A program made the translations under genes and the position numbers. From Blastocatellia bacterium (GTDB taxonomy: Bacteria > Acidobacteriota > Blastocatellia > Pyrinomonadales > Pyrinomonadaceae): a DNA stretch of 64,000 bases. Under the pieces are notes generated by a model. That model made no database searches, was not told the origin of the DNA, and saw only the letters and a list, made by a program, of their open reading frames with translations. Numbering within the stretch: the first letter of the stretch is position 1; each line of letters starts with the position of its first letter. Below, piece after piece: positions 38,324-46,571 of this stretch. The stretch covers positions 5,330 to 69,329 of the forward strand of contig DNNE01000060.1 of the NCBI GenBank assembly GCA_003487805.1. The letters run 5' to 3'.

Positions 38324-39082
38324 TTACCGATATGAAGCAGCTTCCATCGCTGCGGCTAGCCGCTCCTTCCATCGCGACGCATTCACCCCAATCACCAGGA
38401 GCCACAGCATCAGTGATAGTTCGCCAACAAACCCGGGCAACTTAACGTAAAGAGGCAGAAGGCGTGCGAATGCGGGTGAGAGCAGGTTTGCGAAGGTACT
38501 GAACAAGTGTCCCATCCCGGCAAAAGCGACCAGGATACCCAGAAATTGCGGTAGGAAATTCGATCTGAAAATAAGATAGCCGATCAGCAGACAATAGAAT
38601 CCGAACAGTATCATGCCGACGCTGAAAGCCAGGCCATTCAGTTCAAGAGACATCAGAACCAGCGCCTGTAACTGTTCCTGCGTGAAGGCGCTCGTGTGAT
38701 GCGAACTTCCCAGAGCAACGAACACCGCGAGATAAAAGACGCACCCCAAAACCCACAATGTGCATCCCACCAGGCTAAAGAAAGCTGCGAGCAAAGAGAC
38801 ACCCCTGTTGACTGGCGTTAACAACTCATACAACAGCGCCGTCACCCCGACATAACACGAGGTGCCGATGAGAAAGCCGGCGAAGCCCAGGCGAAATAGG
38901 GACTCGTGCCCCAGGATGTTGGTCGCCGTCGTAGCCGCGTCGTTGTCAACTACCAGCCGGCCAAGTACTGAGATGGCGAACATCGCCGTCACGATGGTGA
39001 GCAAATAAAAAACGCCGGCCATCCTAGCCTTGAACTGCGGCGAAGACGTGGCTGCTCGTATAGCCGTTACAGTTGCGCTCAT
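38324..39082 (-). CDS. DUF4386 membrane protein
   Basis: This 252-residue protein has about six membrane helices (for example VFYLLTIVTAMFAISVL, LGFAGFLIGTSCYVGVTALL, FLGILVAFAGMGHLF, LSLMLWLLVIGVNAS). The layout, the ARMAGVFYLLTIV start and the LLTPVNRGVSLLAAFFSLVG segment match DUF4386, a family of unknown function common in acidobacteria and actinobacteria. ATG 39082 follows AAGGAGCGAC. It lies 20 bp upstream of the chimera's start. A second member of the same family lies at 39316. Confidence 0.88.
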   Translation of the reverse strand: MSATVTAIRAATSSPQFKARMAGVFYLLTIVTAMFAISVLGRLVVDNDAATTATNILGHESLFRLGFAGFLIGTSCYVGVTALLYELLTPVNRGVSLLAAFFSLVGCTLWVLGCVFYLAVFVALGSSHHTSAFTQEQLQALVLMSLELNGLAFSVGMILFGFYCLLIGYLIFRSNFLPQFLGILVAFAGMGHLFSTFANLLSPAFARLLPLYVKLPGFVGELSLMLWLLVIGVNASRWKERLAAAMEAASYR

Positions 39083-39315
39083 GTCGCTCCTTATTGCCCG
39101 CGTTGAAATGTACTAACTTGTCTTCTGTCGTGTAGATGGAACGAATCGTCAAGCCCTCAACAGAGACGCAAGTGACGATGCTTGTCACGGCTCCATACCT
39201 ATGGAGGAAGGAAGGCTAACTTGAAAGACGCTATCGCGTCGTCGACTTCTCGGTCTTGTGCGCTTATCTTAACGCTTTACGGGAGCATTAGAGCTCGAAA
39301 CGTGGCCAAACAATT

Positions 39316-40017
39316 TTAGGAGCTCGCTTCATGACGTCTGGGATCAATCCCAGCGACTGCCTGAATGCGAAAGCTTTTCGTCAAAAGCCACACTGCCAGA
39401 ATCAGCTGACACAGTGCCATTGGCGCCAGCATCGGGAAAATTACCTTATGCCCGAAGAGCGGCATCGTTACTGCCGCGATCATCAGAACGGATGCAATCA
39501 AGCCGAAGGCGGCCAGTAAACGTGGAACCAATGCGAATCGGTACAGCAGGGCATAGAACGAGAAGATCGCGCCGCCGACGAAGATGCGACTGATGAAGTG
39601 CGGCCAGTCTCGGGCGGACTCCACGACGACTCGGATCGTTTGGAGCTGTTCGCGCTCAACTGCACTCGCTTTCGTGTATGCCTCGCTCAGAGAGACCATG
39701 GACATCACGCCGAGGTTCTCGACCACACCCACCGCAAGACTCACGATGGCCAGCGCGACAAACCAAAGCGCCATGCTGCGGCCGCGCCTGCCAATGACCG
39801 GGTACGCCGTGACTGCGATGCCAACCCACAATGCCTCTGTCACCATACCGATGAGGACAGCCAGAGCAATCTGTCGCGAATGGGATGCGGCATTCACGAG
39901 GAATCCGGGCGCATCGGAGAGCGGCCCCTCCATGACAAAGTTCACCATGCCGCTGCCGATCATTTGAATGATCATGAAAACCCCGATGATGCGGCCACGG
40001 CGGGTCGCAGCTTCCAT
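39316..40017 (-). CDS. DUF4386-like membrane protein
   Basis: From ATG 40017, placed 10 bp behind AGGAGGGA, the protein has 233 residues and about six membrane helices (IIGVFMIIQMIGSGMVNFV, LAVLIGMVTEALWVGIAVTA, GAIFSFYALLYRFALVP, LIASVLMIAAVTMPL). A longer reading from 40101 would place this strong ribosome site inside the gene and is rejected. It looks like a distant DUF4386 relative. The ribosome site is formed by the last codons of the broken GDSL gene just upstream, so the two messages are joined. Confidence 0.8.
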   Translation of the reverse strand: MEAATRRGRIIGVFMIIQMIGSGMVNFVMEGPLSDAPGFLVNAASHSRQIALAVLIGMVTEALWVGIAVTAYPVIGRRGRSMALWFVALAIVSLAVGVVENLGVMSMVSLSEAYTKASAVEREQLQTIRVVVESARDWPHFISRIFVGGAIFSFYALLYRFALVPRLLAAFGLIASVLMIAAVTMPLFGHKVIFPMLAPMALCQLILAVWLLTKSFRIQAVAGIDPRRHEASS

Positions 40018-40018
40018 A

Positions 40019-40786
40019 TTAGAGTTCCCTCCTGAAGATAACGGGCCAACGCCGATTGGTATTTTTTGTGGAACCGTCTCCGTCCGTGAGCGAGGAGCCA
40101 AACGCCACGATGGATATTCCGCGATGCGAAGCCGCGACGTCTACGCCGGTGAGGAATGGCCAAGAGACTATCGTCTTGGCGACTGGGAAATTCACCGCTG
40201 CTGTGGAGTCTCCCGACTCGGGCGAAACATAGTTCGTCTGCAGTGCCAGAATATGTGAAGTCGTCGCCTTTGTCCTGTCAGGAAGAAAGAGGCTGATCGC
40301 CAGATCCGCCAAGGGAGGAACATCCAGACTAACCGGATCGCTCAGCACCATCGATCGCGCAGCGACTCTGGTGGATGCTTGTCCGCGAAATGTTAGCGAA
40401 CGGTCGGACGTTGGATCGATGTCGGGCCCGGCGGCCCGGCGGGCAATTTGCGCGCTGCCGAAGACCAATGTCTGGTCACCAAATGTGTTCGAGATCTTGA
40501 TCCTAACTTTTGTCCCACCGACGCTGGTGTGCACTATGAGGCGCAGGCTTTGGTTTCGGAAGATCTGGCGATTTCCCGGCAGAGAAGGCTGTGGCGCTGT
40601 CGCCCATGTTCCGATCCAGCGAAGACCGTCCAGATTGACATTGGCGCTCGCTGCGCCCACGTGCGACTGGTTGGCATTGCCAAGCGAGCCACCTGCAAGC
40701 GACGCCAGAGCAGTGCCGCAAGCAACCCATCGTTTGAACATCCGGCAGATCAACACTGCCAGGCCAGGTCTACGATTCATCCTCAT
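40019..40786 (-). pseudogene. SGNH/GDSL hydrolase, N-terminal domain only
   Basis: ATG 40786 follows AAAGGAGAAGG. The 255 residues have a signal peptide (about 1-37) and the N-terminal beta domain of GDSL esterases (WIGTWATAPQPSLPG, LRLIVHTSVGG, TGVDV). The reading frame reaches the catalytic block but this is FGSSLTDG instead of the usual FGDS-x-TDG, and stops after NRRWPVIFRREL. The other catalytic blocks (Asp and His near the end of a roughly 400-residue enzyme) are absent. I call it a truncated, probably inactive gene. It may still be transcribed from the promoter at 40948-41003. Confidence 0.75.
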
Positions 40787-40947
40787 GGATCCCTTCTCCT
40801 TTGTGTTTTCTTGACCAGAGCCGAAGGGAGCACAATCGAATTTGCCTCCATCCGCGCATCCTTACTGATAAGCCGAGCTTAAAGATGCTGCTGTCCGACA
40901 CATTTTACAGAGGGCCGAGCGTCGCTAATATTTCTCGATTCGTTGGA

Positions 40948-41003
40948 AGCATAAGAGCTGCAAGGGCAAGCCCGCAATGACATAGATCGGACAGTTTCAG
41001 ACG
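40948..41003 (-). promoter_or_regulatory. Operator-promoter copy F (upstream of GDSL/DUF4386 operon)
   Basis: On the minus strand, the 26-bp motif lies at 41002-40977 (GTCTGAA, CTGTC, TATGTCAT blocks) and the -10 hexamer TATGCT at 40953-40948, 23 bp further. It agrees with copy E at 21 of 26 bases. It points to the genes at 40786 and 40017, about 160 bp downstream. The remaining bases of this 329-bp gap hold nothing else clear. Confidence 0.65.
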
Positions 41004-41115
41004 TTTCGGCCGATACTCTGCTCTTGACTCGATTGCCCACCACGAAACCTTCACACTCGAATGATTGGTAATCATGCTCTTAGGATCGATTGATTTTCCA
41101 TTGAGATCGGAAAGT

Positions 41116-42564
41116 TCATTTCTGCAATTCCACGATTTTTGACCAGGGAGTAAGCGGCAGGTGTTCGGCGGCTGTGTGCTCGGGATGAAGTCCATCACGT
41201 TGGGTCGCGCGCCAAATCTCCGACGCATAGGCTGTGGGCTCGGCAACGGTTTGGATATAGTCCGAGGCCCATAGGAAATGGTCCGCAGCAACGTATCCCA
41301 TCAGTGCCACTTCGCTGCCAATACCATCAATCGGATGTAGACTGATTGCTCCGCTTGCCAACCTGAAGGTGGTGTCAATGCCAACAAATTTCAGGCGGGC
41401 AGTCTTGCGTCGCCGTTCCAGGAGATCGGGAACAAGAGTCCAGCGCCGGTCTACGACACTCTGAAGGAATTCTCGCGCTGCCTTGTGGGCGATGATCGTT
41501 GCGCCGCTGGCCACCCAATAGCGTACTCCCGCCACGTGCGGCCAAGCCAAATCGGTGATCACTACAGTCACATTGTGTCGGCCGGGAAATAATCTTGCGA
41601 TCGCCTCCGAGTCTTTCCGGGCGCGCTCTTCACCCTGAGTCGTGTCGAACACAAAAATTTCGTTTCCAACCTCAGTCACCATTTCGGCATAGCCGGGATT
41701 TGCAAGCAGATAGGTCTTCGGTCCAACCTGCTCCACTTTTGGATCAAGCGGTTGCAGAAAAGGCGGTAAAGCGTCGAGGGATTGCTCCGGAACTCCAGGC
41801 AGCGAAAACGATGGCGCTGCCTCGCGCGCTAGAATCTCCACATCGCCGACAGTCTGTGCAATCTCCGTCTTTCCATCAGCAAGTCTGAAGCTGGAACCGG
41901 CAATCATGACATTCCCGATTCGAATCCAAGTCGAGTAGAGGTATTCGATATGTCGCTGCCCCCATAAATAGTGCTTCTCTTGGAAATCGAGTTTGACCGG
42001 ATAGCCGGTCTTTGCGTCAATGAACAACCTTATCTCACCATCCGAGGTCTTGCGTGCGAGCACGATGCGCGGGTAGTCGCGATAGAGTTCTTCTCCGACG
42101 AAGCTCGCGTCGCCCGCAGACGTCCAATCAGCAATCACAGTCCAGGGATTTAGGTATCGTGGCTGCATGTAGGTTCGCGGCAATACATTTAGCTTTTCCT
42201 TGCCCTGAATAAAAGCGCGCTTCGCATCGGTAAACGAAACCTGAGCCGGCGATGGTCCGCCGCCCGGGAAGGTGGCCTGAGTAATGATGCGTTCGACTCC
42301 GCCGCGTGGATCAAACCAGGCTTCCTTGATCTGCATAGCTGAGAAGAATGGTGGATAAGTCCGGTCGGACTGGTAGTTCTGTTCGGCGGCGGCGCCAGCG
42401 CGGTAATGAATCACCGACTCACCGATGCGAGTCGAACCCATTACGTCTCTGGCGCGAGCGAGTACGGAAGCCGCCTGTTCCTTAACGAGCGCGGATCTCG
42501 ATTGCGCAGAGAGCTGGGGAGCAATCCCCAGCATTGCCATTAGAAAGAGACTCAACCACCTCAC
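41116..42564 (-). CDS. Secreted MBL-fold-like protein lacking metal motif
   Basis: GTG 42564 follows GAGGGAAATCGC and opens a signal peptide (RWLSLFLMAMLGIAPQLSAQ), giving 482 residues. The first half (about 25-230) is an outer-membrane-lipoprotein-like beta region with RLFIDAKTGYPVKLDFQEKH. The second half (about 290-482) resembles a metallo-beta-lactamase fold: ITDLAWPHVAGVRYWV and GATIIAHKAA sit where active members have THxHxDHxGG and GAxIIAH. The HxHxDH zinc residues are thus lost, with only one His left. It probably is a binding or structural relative. The C-terminal 300 residues are duplicated in the chimera at 37179. It is last in an operon with the aspartyl protease and PfpI genes. 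Confidence 0.8.
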   Translation of the reverse strand: MRWLSLFLMAMLGIAPQLSAQSRSALVKEQAASVLARARDVMGSTRIGESVIHYRAGAAAEQNYQSDRTYPPFFSAMQIKEAWFDPRGGVERIITQATFPGGGPSPAQVSFTDAKRAFIQGKEKLNVLPRTYMQPRYLNPWTVIADWTSAGDASFVGEELYRDYPRIVLARKTSDGEIRLFIDAKTGYPVKLDFQEKHYLWGQRHIEYLYSTWIRIGNVMIAGSSFRLADGKTEIAQTVGDVEILAREAAPSFSLPGVPEQSLDALPPFLQPLDPKVEQVGPKTYLLANPGYAEMVTEVGNEIFVFDTTQGEERARKDSEAIARLFPGRHNVTVVITDLAWPHVAGVRYWVASGATIIAHKAAREFLQSVVDRRWTLVPDLLERRRKTARLKFVGIDTTFRLASGAISLHPIDGIGSEVALMGYVAADHFLWASDYIQTVAEPTAYASEIWRATQRDGLHPEHTAAEHLPLTPWSKIVELQK

Positions 42565-42608
42565 GCGATTTCCCTCTGTTAGCACATTGCTTTGACAAGA
42601 ACGAAGCA

Positions 42609-43685
42609 CTACCTGGCACGCGCCAATCGGACGCGCACATTGAATGATCCGAGTTTTTCCTTCGATGCTTCGGCCAGCCCTGAACCTACCCAGGCGCGCC
42701 CCTGATCGTCGGTAAACCTCCATTCAATTTCTTCGCGATTCGAATCCGTTTTGCTCTTCGCGCTGACCACGACCGCGGACCTCTTGTGCGGAGTATCAGC
42801 CACGATCTGTTTCTTGATCATTTCCATTATCTCTGAAAGCGAAGCAGGTTTGGTAATCAATGCTGTCACTTCCCAATGTTCGGTGTCGCCATCGATCGAG
42901 ACGATGTCGCCATCTAGTCCCTGAAAATTTGGTAGATACCGATCTGCATAAGCAGCACGCGCGAACTTCGCTTCGGGATCCCATTTGTATTCGAGCCCGA
43001 GCGCGGTTTGTTGCGCTCGCCCTTTTCCCGAAATCTTCGAAACGAGATAGAAGGCACCATCGATTCCGGATGAAAGACCCGCGGTCGTGATTATTTTTCC
43101 ATTATCAACATAGCGCTTGTCGTACACGACTTTGGTCTTCGGGAAGCCAGTAGCAAGGCGATCGATGCCGCCGCGTACGGTTGTCGCGGTTAATCCATCC
43201 AGCAGATCAGCCTTCGCCAAGATGAAAGCTCCAGTGCAGACAGACATTACATAGGTCGAAGTCTTTGCGTTGTCTTGCACCCACTTGATTAGTTTGGCGT
43301 TAGCGACCGCACCGCCAACGCCTCCGCCTGGCACCAGCAGTACGTCTGCCTGCGGGCTGTTTTCAAACGTGTAATCGGCGACAATCTTTTGGCCATAGAC
43401 CGTGTTCACCGGATCGAGTTTCTCTGCAACCGTGAAGACCTTGTAACCTGCACCGCCAAAGACTTCCCACGGTCCGGCGAAGTCAATAATCTCGACGTGA
43501 TCGAAGAGCAAGACACCTACAGTCGGCGGTTTCTTTTCGCGGTCCGGTTGATCTGCTATCAACTTATTGCCGGCCGCCCGTAACATCGGATGGCTGCGCG
43601 CCGTCACTGCTGATAGATTGAGCCAGGCGATGGTGATTGCGAACATCACAACAACTGAGATAGCAAGCTTAGCTTTGAGTGGCAT
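42609..43685 (-). CDS. Membrane-anchored DJ-1/PfpI-domain protein with C-terminal extension
   Basis: This 358-residue protein has an N-terminal membrane anchor (LAISVVVMFAITIAWLNL), a DJ-1/PfpI domain (about 53-240) with nucleophile Cys150 in MSVCTGAFILA and the family motif DFAGPWEVF, and a C-terminal domain of about 100 residues with EHWEVTALITKPASLSEIMEMIKK. DJ-1/PfpI proteins act as glyoxalases, proteases, isonitrile hydratases or sensors; activity here is not known. It is encoded between an aspartyl protease and an MBL-like protein, 44 bp from each, in one operon headed by promoter A. Confidence 0.88.
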   Translation of the reverse strand: MPLKAKLAISVVVMFAITIAWLNLSAVTARSHPMLRAAGNKLIADQPDREKKPPTVGVLLFDHVEIIDFAGPWEVFGGAGYKVFTVAEKLDPVNTVYGQKIVADYTFENSPQADVLLVPGGGVGGAVANAKLIKWVQDNAKTSTYVMSVCTGAFILAKADLLDGLTATTVRGGIDRLATGFPKTKVVYDKRYVDNGKIITTAGLSSGIDGAFYLVSKISGKGRAQQTALGLEYKWDPEAKFARAAYADRYLPNFQGLDGDIVSIDGDTEHWEVTALITKPASLSEIMEMIKKQIVADTPHKRSAVVVSAKSKTDSNREEIEWRFTDDQGRAWVGSGLAEASKEKLGSFNVRVRLARAR

Positions 43686-43729
43686 GTCGTTCCTTATCTT
43701 AAGTGCGATGAATCAGCGGCAAGATTCGC

Positions 43730-45124
43730 TTACAAGAGTGATTGAAGTTTTAGCTTGCGCTTGAAAGACGTTTGGCCACGCCGGAGCTTCAACTCGACGA
43801 CCCGCCCTGATTTCTTTAATTCCTCTTCAAATTCCCACAACGCATACTTCCCCGAGGAAGAGCCATCGATCGCCGTAATGATGTCTCCTACTTGCACGCC
43901 CGCCTCTGTTGCCGGTGAATTGGGCACCAGAGCACGAACTATGAATGTCTTGTGTTCCGGCCCTTCGGCTTTCAGCACCAGTCCACTCGCGTCAGAGGCA
44001 AACGGTTTATGAAAATCAGAATTCGGTTCGAGGATTAGGCGCTTTCCGGGGTAGTCAATGATAGTAGTGAATCGCCTGAGAATATTTCCGCCAAGATTGA
44101 GGTCGAATTCCGCATGCGCCAGCGATCCCACAGTGTCCGTGGACAACGCGAACAAAGGCCGGTCGATTACTAACGATCCAATGCGAAGCTGGTGACCGCG
44201 CCCCTCCCACTTAACCGATTCGCCGCCGCCCGCGCCAACATCGGGCGACTGTAGTGTCTTCATCGATTCAGTGAGTCGGTGCGCCGTGACGAAAGGTGTC
44301 GTTAGCGTCGTGCCCCCGGCCCCGGTATCAAGCGCGATCTTTACCGGCATCGGTGACTGATCGGCGATCAGGATCTCGCCTTCAATTTGCGGGTCATAGT
44401 TCGACCAGAACGTAAACGGCATTACGGTTCCCACTCCTTTGTATTCGAAGTGCGCCGGATCGTGCAGAGTGATCATCCGGCGCTGGTAATCGATTTGGAC
44501 CACCAGCTGTCCGAGTACATCAAAACCAAGAATGCCGTCAAAGCGACGCGCAATCAGCGCTGAAAGATTGCCCAAAGAGATTGCCGCGCCTCTCTTTGTG
44601 GACAGAGTAAGATCCCCTGGCAGCAGAAAGTCGAGGCTCGATATCTGGCTTGTGGTGAAGCTGGTGCCGGAGCCGAGACCTTTACTTGTAGCACCGGTCT
44701 GGATTCCCAACTGATCCACGATCTCGGAAGCCACGATCGAATTGAAGGAACCTGTATCGAGGGCGAAAGTAAGCGGCCCTTTGTTGTTGACCTGAATTTG
44801 GAAAAAGATACCGTTAGCGAGCAATTCAAATGGAAACTGCACTGAGGTCTTGCCTTCAGGAAAACGCGCAGATCCGGGTCCCGATACGGCGGCGGTTGCG
44901 CCTTTCTCAATCAGCGGCATTGCGCAGACCGGGCAGGTGCCAGGTTTGTCGAACTCTAATTTGTCACAGTCCAAACCACATGGAGTGCAGACATAGATCT
45001 TGTTCTCAGTGAATAGTGCGCCTTTCGCGATTGCCCGCAACTCCCTCGGTGCGAATATCCCGGCCGTGATCAGCGATCCAAGCATCACGAAAGAGCGCCG
45101 GCCGAGATTTGCAGACTTTTTCAT
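43730..45124 (-). CDS. Retropepsin-like aspartyl protease with metal-binding and PDZ domains
   Basis: ATG 45124 gives 464 residues with a twin-Arg-like signal (LGRRSFVMLGSLITAGIFA). A short Cys cluster follows (YVCTPCGLDC...GTCPVCAMPL, about 43-70), like heavy-metal-binding domains. Two retroviral-type aspartyl protease repeats carry FALDTGSFNS and IALDTGAGGTT, each with the D-T-G triad, so a single chain can form the two-Asp site. A PDZ domain (about 375-460; NSPATEAGVQVGDIITAIDG) ends the protein. An exported protease is likely. An earlier in-frame start at 45244 would overlap promoter A, so I prefer 45124. Promoter A ends six bases before this ATG, which implies a leaderless mRNA. Confidence 0.88.
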   Translation of the reverse strand: MKKSANLGRRSFVMLGSLITAGIFAPRELRAIAKGALFTENKIYVCTPCGLDCDKLEFDKPGTCPVCAMPLIEKGATAAVSGPGSARFPEGKTSVQFPFELLANGIFFQIQVNNKGPLTFALDTGSFNSIVASEIVDQLGIQTGATSKGLGSGTSFTTSQISSLDFLLPGDLTLSTKRGAAISLGNLSALIARRFDGILGFDVLGQLVVQIDYQRRMITLHDPAHFEYKGVGTVMPFTFWSNYDPQIEGEILIADQSPMPVKIALDTGAGGTTLTTPFVTAHRLTESMKTLQSPDVGAGGGESVKWEGRGHQLRIGSLVIDRPLFALSTDTVGSLAHAEFDLNLGGNILRRFTTIIDYPGKRLILEPNSDFHKPFASDASGLVLKAEGPEHKTFIVRALVPNSPATEAGVQVGDIITAIDGSSSGKYALWEFEEELKKSGRVVELKLRRGQTSFKRKLKLQSLL

Positions 45125-45130
45125 CTGATA

Positions 45131-45187
45131 AGAATACAAGCGGCGAACAAAGATGGCTATGACTAAGTCCCGACATTTTGGGACATT
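45131..45187 (-). promoter_or_regulatory. Operator-promoter copy A (aspartyl protease operon)
   Basis: On the minus strand, AATGTCCC, TGTCG and TTAGTCAT blocks lie at 45187-45159, and the -10 hexamer TATTCT at 45136-45131, 22 bp after the motif. The start ATG 45124 lies six bases beyond the -10, so transcription should begin at or next to the start codon. It faces away from copy D, 19 bp away. Confidence 0.75.
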
Positions 45188-45206
45188 TTTCGACTGCCTG
45201 AAGGAC

Positions 45207-45263
45207 AATGACCGAAAGTGTCGGAAGTTAGTCATGGCCGACATCTTCCTTTCTAGATATACT
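45207..45263 (+). promoter_or_regulatory. Operator-promoter copy D (GlxA-like regulator gene)
   Basis: AATGACCG, TGTCG and TTAGTCAT blocks lie at 45207-45235 and TATACT at 45258-45263, with the same 22-bp spacing as in copies A, B and C. The regulator's ATG is at 45274, so the leader would be only about four bases. The two facing copies in this divergent region suggest self-regulation by the encoded protein. Confidence 0.75.
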
Positions 45264-45273
45264 CAATCCGTCT

Positions 45274-46266
45274 ATGAATGAGAAGAACCCCCTTCGTATC
45301 GGATTTCTGGGCTTCGAGGGCCTGATGGCGCTCGATCTGGTTGGGCCAATCGACGCCTTCACTTCCGCTTTGGTCGAAGGCAATAACGGTGAAATGGTTA
45401 GCTGTTACCAGGTGGTCGTCATCGGCTTAACTGGTCGTCCGTTCACCTCAGAGTCCGGGGTTGTGTTCAAGCCCCACAAGACGATCAAGACCGCGCCGCC
45501 GTTGGATACTCTGATCATCCCCGGAGGAAAAGGACTGCGAGTTCCTGAGACGCAGAAAAAAGCAGCAGACTGGATTAGTAGTCGCGCCCCAACTACTCGG
45601 CGCGTTGCTACAGTGTGCACGGGCACGTTTGGTCTGGCCGCGACTGGATTACTTGATGGCCGCTGCGTTACCACGCACTGGCGCCAGGCGCAGCAGTTGG
45701 CCCAACGCTTCCCTGCGCTGAAGGTTGATCCGAACGCGCTTTATCTTAAGGACGGAAAGTTCTACACCTGCGCCGGAATCACTGCAGGGATCGATCTGTC
45801 ACTGGCGTTAATCGAGGAAGATTTCGGCCCGCGTGTGGCATTGTCAGTCGCGCGCGAACTTGTCGTTTATTTGAAACGGCCCGGAGGACAGGAGCAGTTC
45901 TCGGAACCCTTACAGTTTCAAACCCATTCAAGCGACCGATTCGCAGATCTCGCGGCCTGGATTCAGGGACACTTGCGACAAGACCTTTCGGCAGAGGCAC
46001 TGGCCGAACGAGCGTGTCTCAGTCCGCGCCATTTCACGCGTCGGTTCAAAGAAATGTTCAGCACAACACCTGCGGCTTTCGTCGAGGACCTCCGTTTGAG
46101 AGAGGCTCGAGAACGTTTGACTCTGCCGGATCAAACGATTGAGAGTGTCGCCGATTCTGTCGGCTTTAAGAGCGGCGACGCTTTTCGTCGGGCCTTTGAA
46201 AGACGGTATAGGTTGCAGCCGAGCAGCTACCGCAGGCACTTTTCTCTGCACAGCACGAAACTGTAG
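45274..46266 (+). CDS. GlxA-family regulator: PfpI-like domain plus AraC helix-turn-helix
   Basis: This 330-residue protein has an N-terminal DJ-1/PfpI-like domain (about 6-190; Cys115 in VCTGTFGL, DLVGPIDAF motif) and a C-terminal AraC/XylS helix-turn-helix pair (about 225-325; LSAEALAERACLSPRHFTRRF and ESVADSVGFKSGDAFRRAF). Proteins of this layout are transcription activators that sense amino-derived metabolites, as in GlxA, CdhR and FtrA. Its promoter holds one of six copies of the phased TGTC motif and its divergent neighbour another, so it is the best candidate to bind that motif. A decayed copy of its C-terminal part lies at 55626-55818. Confidence 0.92.
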   Translation: MNEKNPLRIGFLGFEGLMALDLVGPIDAFTSALVEGNNGEMVSCYQVVVIGLTGRPFTSESGVVFKPHKTIKTAPPLDTLIIPGGKGLRVPETQKKAADWISSRAPTTRRVATVCTGTFGLAATGLLDGRCVTTHWRQAQQLAQRFPALKVDPNALYLKDGKFYTCAGITAGIDLSLALIEEDFGPRVALSVARELVVYLKRPGGQEQFSEPLQFQTHSSDRFADLAAWIQGHLRQDLSAEALAERACLSPRHFTRRFKEMFSTTPAAFVEDLRLREARERLTLPDQTIESVADSVGFKSGDAFRRAFERRYRLQPSSYRRHFSLHSTKL

Positions 46267-46377
46267 TAGTTCGTGATCTTCAGTGACAGCAGCGGTTCAA
46301 TCAATTTAATCGAGAACTAGTCTGACCTCATAGATGACTGTCTGTTGACTCGAATTCGGTCGCCAATCCAATCCAAC

Positions 46378-46434
46378 AATGTCCGAATCTGTCGCCAATT
46401 AGTCATTGAGACATGATAGGTGAGTCGCTATAGT
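46378..46434 (+). promoter_or_regulatory. Operator-promoter copy B (upstream of serine hydrolase)
   Basis: AATGTCCGAA, CTGTCG and TTAGTCAT blocks lie at 46378-46406. TTGAGA (46406-46411) is a fair -35 hexamer and TATAGT (46429-46434) the -10, 17 bp apart. This is the best-formed promoter of the set. It lies 113 bp behind the regulator gene and reads toward the serine hydrolase at 46572 with a leader of about 130 bases. Confidence 0.72.
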
Positions 46435-46463
46435 CTGGTGGACGCGAGCACCCCACGGAGCCT

Positions 46464-46510
46464 GCGGAGTCGCTCCGCTAACTATTATGACCAAGCTCGT
46501 GGATCATAAT
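46464..46510 (+). other. Two hairpins in the leader of the serine-hydrolase mRNA
   Basis: GCGGAG (46464-46469) pairs with CTCCGC (46473-46478), and ATTATGA (46484-46490) pairs with TCATAAT (46504-46510). A second TATAGT lies at about 46549-46554, near the start codon. The structures could affect message stability or translation; nothing proves it. Confidence 0.35.
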
Positions 46511-46571
46511 GAGATGAAATCATTCAAAAAGCGCATGATGCGTCATCTATAGTCCGGGAAAGCATAGCCTA

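Noticed and set aside
40884..40905. Possible seventh operator copy next to copy F (TGTCGGACAGCAGCAT on the minus strand)
   Set aside because: Only one of the three repeat blocks matches, and there is no -10 at the fixed distance.
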